A DNA stretch of 64,000 nucleotides, taken from NCBI GenBank assembly GCA_021229015.1, contig CM037787.1, forward strand, positions 36,318,410 to 36,382,409, read 5' to 3'. Positions 58,320-64,000 of this stretch are shown here, one piece after another (position 1 is the stretch's first letter; each line of letters begins with the position of its first letter). This DNA comes from Solen grandis (taxonomy: Eukaryota; Mollusca; Bivalvia; Adapedonta; Solenidae). The notes under the pieces are model-generated. The model was not told where the DNA came from. It ran no database searches and saw only the letters and a program-made list of their open reading frames with translations. The position numbers and the translations under genes are program-made.

Positions 58320-59797
58320 CAAGAAATGTTTGTGAAACATATATGCCCCCCTCATATGCCATAATATGTATATAGCTATATTACATGCAAGGAGTTTGCC
58401 TTCATAATGTTGGCTTGTCACAAAAAATGTGGAACTAAACATTTACTGAAATAAAACCAGACACAATGAGATTTTGAGTTATTAGTCAGACAGTGCTTAA
58501 ATTGTACAAAATATTTATAAGAATCCAACTTATTAATTTGAAAACAGGGTTTTCTACATTTATAAGCAACAACTACATGAGGTTAGGACCTTAAGAGTAA
58601 AAATAAAATGGAAGTTATCACTTGGGCAAGACATTTATATAATGAAAATATATCAACATGTGACATTGTGAACTTGACCTTTGGATGTTGACACCCAAAT
58701 CAATAGAGGTCATCTACTCATTATTAGGAACAACCACATATAGTCTGAAATAGGACTAAAATTTTATTTGGACAAGGCCAAGTCATCAAACATATATACA
58801 AATGCAACCTTGTGACCTTGACCTTTGAGGTATTGACACCAATATTGATAGGGGTCATCTACTAATCGTGAGCACCAACCACAAGAAGTTTGAGACTTAA
58901 AGGACATATAGAACTTAAGTTATCACTCGGACAAGGTCTGGTATTATATATACACAACATGTGACCTTGTGACCTTGACCTTTGAGGTAATGACACCAAA
59001 ATCGATAGGGGTCATCTACTAATCATGAGCAACAACCACATGAAGTTTGAGACTTAAAGGTCAAATAGAACTTAAGTTATCACTCGGACAAGGTCTGGTA
59101 TTATACATACACAACATGTGACCTTGACCTTTGAGGTAATGACACCAAAACGATAGGGGTCATCTACTAATCATGAGCAACAACCACAAGAAGTTTGAGA
59201 CTTAAAGGTCAAATAGAACTTAAGTTATCACTCGGACAAGGTCTGGTATTATACATACACAACATGTGACCTTGTGACCTTGACCTTTGAGGTAATGACA
59301 CCAAAATCGATAGGGGTCATCTACTAATCATGAGCAACAACCACAAGAAGTTTGAGACTTAAAGGTCAAATAGAACTTATGTTATCACTCGGACAAGGTC
59401 TGGTATTATACATACACAACATGTGACCTTGACCTTTGAGGTAATGACACCAAAATCAATAGGGGTCATCTGCTAATCGTGAGCAACAACACAAAAAGTT
59501 TGAGACTAAAAGGTCAAATAGAACTTAAGTTATCACTCGGACAAGGTCTGGTATTATACATACACAACATGTGACCTTGTGACCTTGACCTTTGAGGTAA
59601 TGACACCAAAATCGATAGGGGTCATCTACTAATCGTGAGCAACAACCACATGAAGTTTGAGACTTAAAGGTCAAATAGAACTTAAGTTATCACTCGGACA
59701 AGGTCTGGTCTACCGACAGACCGACGGACCGACGGACATACGGACCGACCGACATGAGCAAAGCAATATACCCCCTCTTCTTCGAAGGGGGGCATAA
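58320..59797 (+). mobile_element. Nested CAAGAAATG-family element
   Basis: CAAGA, then hairpin ATGTTT-GTG-AAACAT (58326-58340), then ATATGCCCCCCT. The right side has AGGGGGGCATA (about 59787-59796), the inverted match. It is flanked on the left by TTAAAA and on the right by ATAATTT. Same architecture as its host element but unrelated in sequence. Confidence 0.7.
58911..59705 (+). repeat. Tandem array with alternating 157/148-bp units
   Basis: GAACTTAAGTTATCACTCGG recurs at 58911, 59068, 59216, 59373 (one change), 59521 and 59678. Spacings 157, 148, 157, 148, 157 show a two-unit higher-order repeat. The 9-bp difference is presence or absence of one CTTGTGACC. Confidence 0.95.
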
Positions 59798-59967
59798 TAA
59801 TTTATGTGACTCAATTTAGCAGCATGTTCTCTTTAATTCTCGGTAAAACTCAGGTCATAATTCGAAAAAAAAAATCATGGAAAAGTTTTTTAATTTTCGA
59901 TAAGTATTTAATAATTATTATTAATCTAATTAATTAAATTTAATTAATTAAATTTATTAAAATTTTA

Positions 59968-60785
59968 GTTCTGCAGGTTTGGTTCATGTCTGGGATGACT
60001 TGTGTGAAGTTTAAATCCAATATACCAAGGGGTTACTGAGTAATGACATTAATTTAGTTGCAAAAAACTTTAACCAAAAATGTTAACGCAAATTTCTAAG
60101 TCCAAAAAGGCCCATGATTTAAGTAAAATTCTAGCAAGAGTTGTTCATCTTGGTTCTGCAGGTCCATTTTATGTTTAGGAAGACTTGTATGAAGTTTAAA
60201 TCCAATACACCAAGTGCTTACTGAGTAATAATATTAACTTAGTTGCAGAAAAACTTTAACCAAAAATGTTAACGTAAATTTCTGAGTCGAAAAAGGCCCA
60301 TAATTTGAGTAAAATTCTAGCAAGAGTTGTTCATCTTGGTTCTGCAGGTCCATTTCATGTTTAGGAAGACTTGTGTGAAGTTTAAATCCAATACACCAAG
60401 TGCTTACTGAGTAATAATATTAACTTAATTGCAGAAAAACTTTAACCAAAAATGTTAACGCAAATTTCTAAGTCGAAAAAGGCCCATAATTTGAGTAAAA
60501 TTCTAGCAAGAGTTGTCCATCTTGGTTCTGCAGGTTGGTTTCATGCTTATTAAGACTTGTGTAAAGTTTAAATCCAATACACCAAGTGGTTACAGAGTTA
60601 TGATATTAACTTAGTTGCAGAAAAACTTTAACCAAAAATGTTAACACAAATTTCTAAGTTGAAAAAGGCCCATAATTTGAGTAAAATTCAATCAAGAGTT
60701 GTCCCTCTTGGTTCTCTAGGTTTGTTTTGTGCCTAGAAAGACTTGTGTGAAGATTGATTGCAATACACCTACTGGTTTCTTAGAT
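59968..60785 (+). repeat. 186-bp tandem repeat, five units
   Basis: GTTCTGCAGG (GTTCTCTAGG in the last) occurs at 59968, 60153, 60339, 60525 and 60711. Units share GACTTGTGTGAAGTTTAAAT and CTTTAACCAAAAATGTTAAC. Confidence 0.95.
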
Positions 60786-61775
60786 ATGACTGCCAACGCC
60801 GACGCCGACGCAAGTAGAATAGCTCTCATAAGCTCCGAATAGTCGAGCTAAAAAGACTAAATCTGATTGGTTGATATACCAAAGCAATGCTTATCCCTCT
60901 CTACGATTTGTTATATTTAGGAATGGAACTCCCCTCTTTTGGGCTTAGACTATATTTGTATTTATGCTTTTTAAGCAGACTGTACTGGGCAAGATAAAAA
61001 AAATTGGAATGCAACAAGAGTGCTATGCAAATGTTTCTGGATTTCCATGTTAATCACTCCTAGCATAAAATCAATTTGTCTAGTATTTCATTGACAAATG
61101 AATTTGGTGTTGTTGTTTTTCTGTTTTCATAATAAAATACAAATCAAAACTTTTTTGGTGGCAACTTTTTTCACTGTGACATCTGCAACAACAATGCAAT
61201 GCAAATGAGTGCTGGTTTCCGATTGTCAATTAGCTATAGTAAGTAGTATTTTTGTACAGGCACTATACCGCTCACCTGTTGTTTTGATTGTTCTTTTCTA
61301 CTGTGCACCTGTTGATGATAAGTAAAAACTGGATTGGTACTTGGTCTGTTTGAATCCTTTTGGGTATCAAAATATTTTGTTACATATTGATATGCATTGA
61401 TTTTTATTTCAACTGTTTGTTTTTTTGCCTATTCAAATTGTGTATTTGCACAAATACGCAGCTTATCTGTTGCTCTTAATTGGTGATTCTGTCGACATCA
61501 ATCTGGCTAATTGTTGGATTTGCAGAGGCAATACTTTTTTTTTTTTCATCTTTGCTACAATGTAAAGATTAATAAGTGTATTAGCTGAAATTTCTCCTAT
61601 GAATTAGGCATAGCTTATCGATAAAACTAATACTATTTTGAAATTTTAAGCTTATATGATATTAAATCTTTGTTCTTCCCCATTTTGTTAATATTTTTGA
61701 AAATAAAAATTGTTATATTTACAATAGCTTCATTTTAAGAGTCTCAGGATTTTAAACAAAACCAAAAACTCCTAC

Positions 61776-62755
61776 AGTTGATTGACCGGTTCCGGATCAT
61801 GAGTAGTTCCGGATCAGTTATCAGTTCTAGTTCTGTTTTCATATCTTTTCCGCCGATGTAATCGTAACTCAATATGACAGTCATACAGTACGGCTCGCGT
61901 TCAAGTTGGCACACGGAACGCACGTTACACGGACACGGAACGGAACGCACGTTACACGTTACACGTACGTTACACGTTTGGTTGATATACACGATATACG
62001 GTCCACACGATACGAACGATGCACGATGCAAACGCTGCCGACTTATTCGGTCAACTCGGTTGTTTTCGTCCATAAACTACTTCTCTATGCGTCATTAGTT
62101 AATAAGAGAACTAAAGAAGGAATCAAGAGACAAGCAATCGTATTAAATTCTCGTTTTAGATTTATAATAACTACATGTAATTGCTAGTAAACTTTATATT
62201 TCATGTTTGTTCTTTCAGATACGTCGAAGATCTGAAAGAAATGATTACTTTTTTATTCTTATAAGATTACGTTCATGTACAATGTATGAATGCATACTCC
62301 ATTCAATGCGTATGATCTATTTTTCACACTATCGTTAAAGTTTGGGAACAAAATTCCATATATAATCAATAAATGAAACATCAAAGGAGTTACCTTTTTA
62401 TTTAATTAATTACCGATCCGGCCATTTACCGAAACAAATCTGAACACAGAATTAAAAAAATCGTATCGTATTGTTGGTAATCTATAATTTTAGCCACATA
62501 TACTAGCTGTAGTTGTTTTCGTCCATAGACACTTATCAATCTTTTTTTTTTTAATTCTTTTAATAAGAAAACGAATAGAATTGACGATTATACGAATCTG
62601 TGTATACAATGTATGATTACTCATTATTGGAAGACAGACAAAACAACCAACCCCAAATGATATTCAAAAGACGAATAAAAACATTCAATAGTTTTAGGAG
62701 TGGAAAAATCGAGCCCATTTTATCTTTATAATTACCTGTACCATCACCAGGATTT
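61776..62755. other. Unique sequence right of the duplication with CGTTACAC-rich patch
   Basis: Homology with copy A ends here. At 61905-61978 short words CACGGAACGCACGTTACACG and CGTTACACGT recur irregularly. A related patch lies at 63843-63917. ORFs here are made of these words and are not supported as genes. Confidence 0.6.
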
Positions 62756-62760
62756 GTATG

Positions 62761-63018
62761 GAAAAGCGAGTATTTAAAGTTATGCTTTCAGCAATTAATT
62801 CCTAATTTCCTATCAGTTTATCGAATAAATTCAAAAAAACGCAATCGATCAATAAGTTCATCTTATTGAGTTTTTCCTTAGATAGATGAAAGCGAGTAGT
62901 TATAATTATGCTTTCGGCAATTAATTCCTAATCATTTATCAGTTTATCGAATCAATTTAAAAACACAATTCATTTAAATAAGTTTATCCTATCGAGTGCT
63001 TCCTTAGGTAGATGAAAG
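62761..63018. repeat. About 126-bp tandem duplication
   Basis: AAGCGAGTA-TT-AA-TTATGCTTTC followed by AGCAATTAATTCCTAAT and ATCAGTTTATCGAAT occurs at about 62762 and 62889 with scattered differences. Confidence 0.85.
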
Positions 63019-63117
63019 GTTTAAGTCTTGGATGTATTCGTTGCGGTTATAACGTGAAAATTAAATTTAATTAGTTTATATGAGCATGATAGTTGAAGTT
63101 TTAAATTCATTGTATAT

Positions 63118-63170
63118 ATATCACATCTAGGCTAATGAGAGAGAGAGAGAGAGATGGCGGAGAGAGAGAA
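63118..63170. repeat. (GA)n microsatellite
   Basis: Two GA runs separated by TGGCGG. Confidence 0.9.
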
Positions 63171-63445
63171 TTACACATAAGTCGTCAAACGTTAAGTTAC
63201 ATGTACCAGGTCAAGGTGACGATTTACGTATAATCCGAGTCCAGCTACCCAGTCTGACACCTTACTTCCTCAAATGTACTCTTGGTCTTGGGTGTCAAAA
63301 CTAAATATTTCCTGTGCATAGATTGTGTATCGTGTCAAACTGGAATACACAGGAAGTCCCTGCTAAAAGACACAATGTGCCACCAGCACGATAGAGTATA
63401 AATTCCGAGCCAGCAAATTTTGAGTTACATTTTACCTGTAAACGG

Positions 63446-63496
63446 TATAAATAGTGGTTATAATATTCGTGAGGACTGAGGAGACCTAGGAAATCG
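63446..63496 (+). promoter_or_regulatory. Possible TATA promoter and short first exon
   Basis: TATAAATAG at 63446-63454 is followed about 30 bp later by GAGGACTGAGGAGACC, and then by TCG|GTAAGTCG, a strong donor at 63497. This arrangement fits a transcription start near 63476 with a tiny non-coding first exon. The downstream gene would lie beyond the gap at 63919. Confidence 0.33.
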
Positions 63497-63918
63497 GTAA
63501 GTCGTATTTTATTATTAATTTATATAAAGTTGAAGCAATGTGCATTATGAAATATGATATATCCAACAGCATAAGTTGTATCATTTCACACCAGATGCAC
63601 ATGTAAGCAGTTGTTTTTTCATGCATAAAGCAGGACGCAAACACACATGATAATATGTGTTTTTTACCTCGATCAAGACTCATTTCCATCAGGGTTCTAG
63701 TACAATAAGCCGAATGATTTTACACCGTGACATGTTACAGTTTAGAAATCTATATGTTTATGTCCATCTCGGACAGCAGTTTTTAACAGCTGAACGGTTA
63801 ACAAGTTACACACGATATATAAACGAGGCTACACGGACCACACGTTGAGAATGTTACACGGTTACACGATACAAGCACGCACGTTACACGGACACGGAAC
63901 GCACGTTACACGCTAAAA

Positions 63919-64000
63919 NNNNNNNNNNNNNNNNNNNNNNNNNNNNNNNNNNNNNNNNNNNNNNNNNNNNNNNNNNNNNNNNNNNNNNNNNNNNNNNNNN
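63919..64000. other. Assembly gap at right edge
   Basis: N run reaching the window end; it follows the CGTTACAC-rich patch, whose repetitiveness may have stopped assembly. Confidence 0.99.

Larger units (their letters stand above)
58236..60849 (+). mobile_element. CAAGAGCTGTCC-family element (absent from copy A)
   Basis: Left end CAAGA then hairpin GCTGTC-CGAAA-GACAGC (58241-58257), then GCTCGACTATTCGG (58260-58273). That is the exact reverse complement of the right-end CCGAATAGTCGAGC (60835-60848). Four As precede and five follow, where copy A has seven (8267-8273), a net gain of two. The interior has five ~186-bp blocks and a nested CAAGAAATG element. No protein is encoded. Confidence 0.88.
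36473..61775 (+). repeat. Segmental duplication, copy B (expanded by insertions)
   Basis: Direct-orientation paralogue of 1-9221. Homologous blocks: 36473-38633, 42449-44318, 56593-58235 and 60850-61775. They are separated by inserts that interrupt otherwise collinear sequence. Because copy A starts at the window edge, the homology could extend left of 36473. The copies are more diverged from each other than the two LTRs of the BEL element are, so the duplication predates that insertion. Confidence 0.92.

Noticed and set aside
61874..62187. ORFs rich in THVTR-type peptides
   Set aside because: They translate the CGTTACAC/CACGGAACG short repeats and are open in several frames.

Overview
This is a eukaryotic, AT-rich window. 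It has no dense ORFs, it has GT-AG bounded candidate exons, several tRNA-derived SINE families and many minisatellites. The repeats with GCTCACCTGAGCAC / CAAGAGGGCCATGATGGCCC ends, and the family mix (BEL/Pao, Harbinger with a SWIM finger, Helitron-like elements), look like a mollusc and most likely a bivalve. That assignment rests on memory of repeat styles, not on a search.

The backbone is a large direct segmental duplication. Copy A runs from before base 1 to about 9221. Copy B runs from about 36473 (possibly earlier) to about 61775. Copy B is longer because it has taken up several mobile elements that copy A lacks: a 3.8 kb Harbinger/ISL2EU-like transposon (38634-42448), a 12.3 kb Helitron-like block (44319-56592) that itself holds an 8.4 kb BEL/Pao LTR retrotransposon (46191-54604), and a 2.6 kb CAAGAG-type element (58236-60849) with a related element nested in it. 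Copy A in turn carries a CAAGAG-type element (5710-7517) that B lacks. Each copy therefore gives the empty site for the other's insertions.

Host coding signal is sparse and on the minus strand. Both copies hold a SET-domain exon (4347-4496 and 43875-44012) with a clean donor, an acidic low-complexity coding stretch, and a 56-nt exon-like segment. Further left of copy B are an exon ending in an acidic EYEP motif (about 29297-29440) and a phase-compatible terminal exon with a SANT/Myb-like WTKEEKDAV motif (27600-27734). These may be parts of one SET...SANT-like gene, duplicated. The middle exons do not all agree in phase, so the joined model is a hypothesis. In copy B the SET exon has lost 12 bases covering the Y-G of the YDYG catalytic motif.

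The BEL/Pao element is the best-resolved unit: 1075/1076-bp LTRs differing by one indel, a 5-bp target duplication CTAAT, gag, protease, reverse transcriptase/RNase H and integrase. Yet it carries two frame breaks and one in-frame stop. Between the two copies (9.2-36.5 kb) lie SINEs, a LINE relic, a 102-bp MITE with a 9-bp target duplication, a dispersed 1.4 kb repeat pair, minisatellites of 30, 46 and 55 bp, and an array of local repeat units that independently took CAAGAG-type insertions at the same A-run. The right edge (61776-63918) is unique sequence with a possible TATA promoter and first exon, ending in an assembly gap; a second gap of 100 N lies at 13819-13918.
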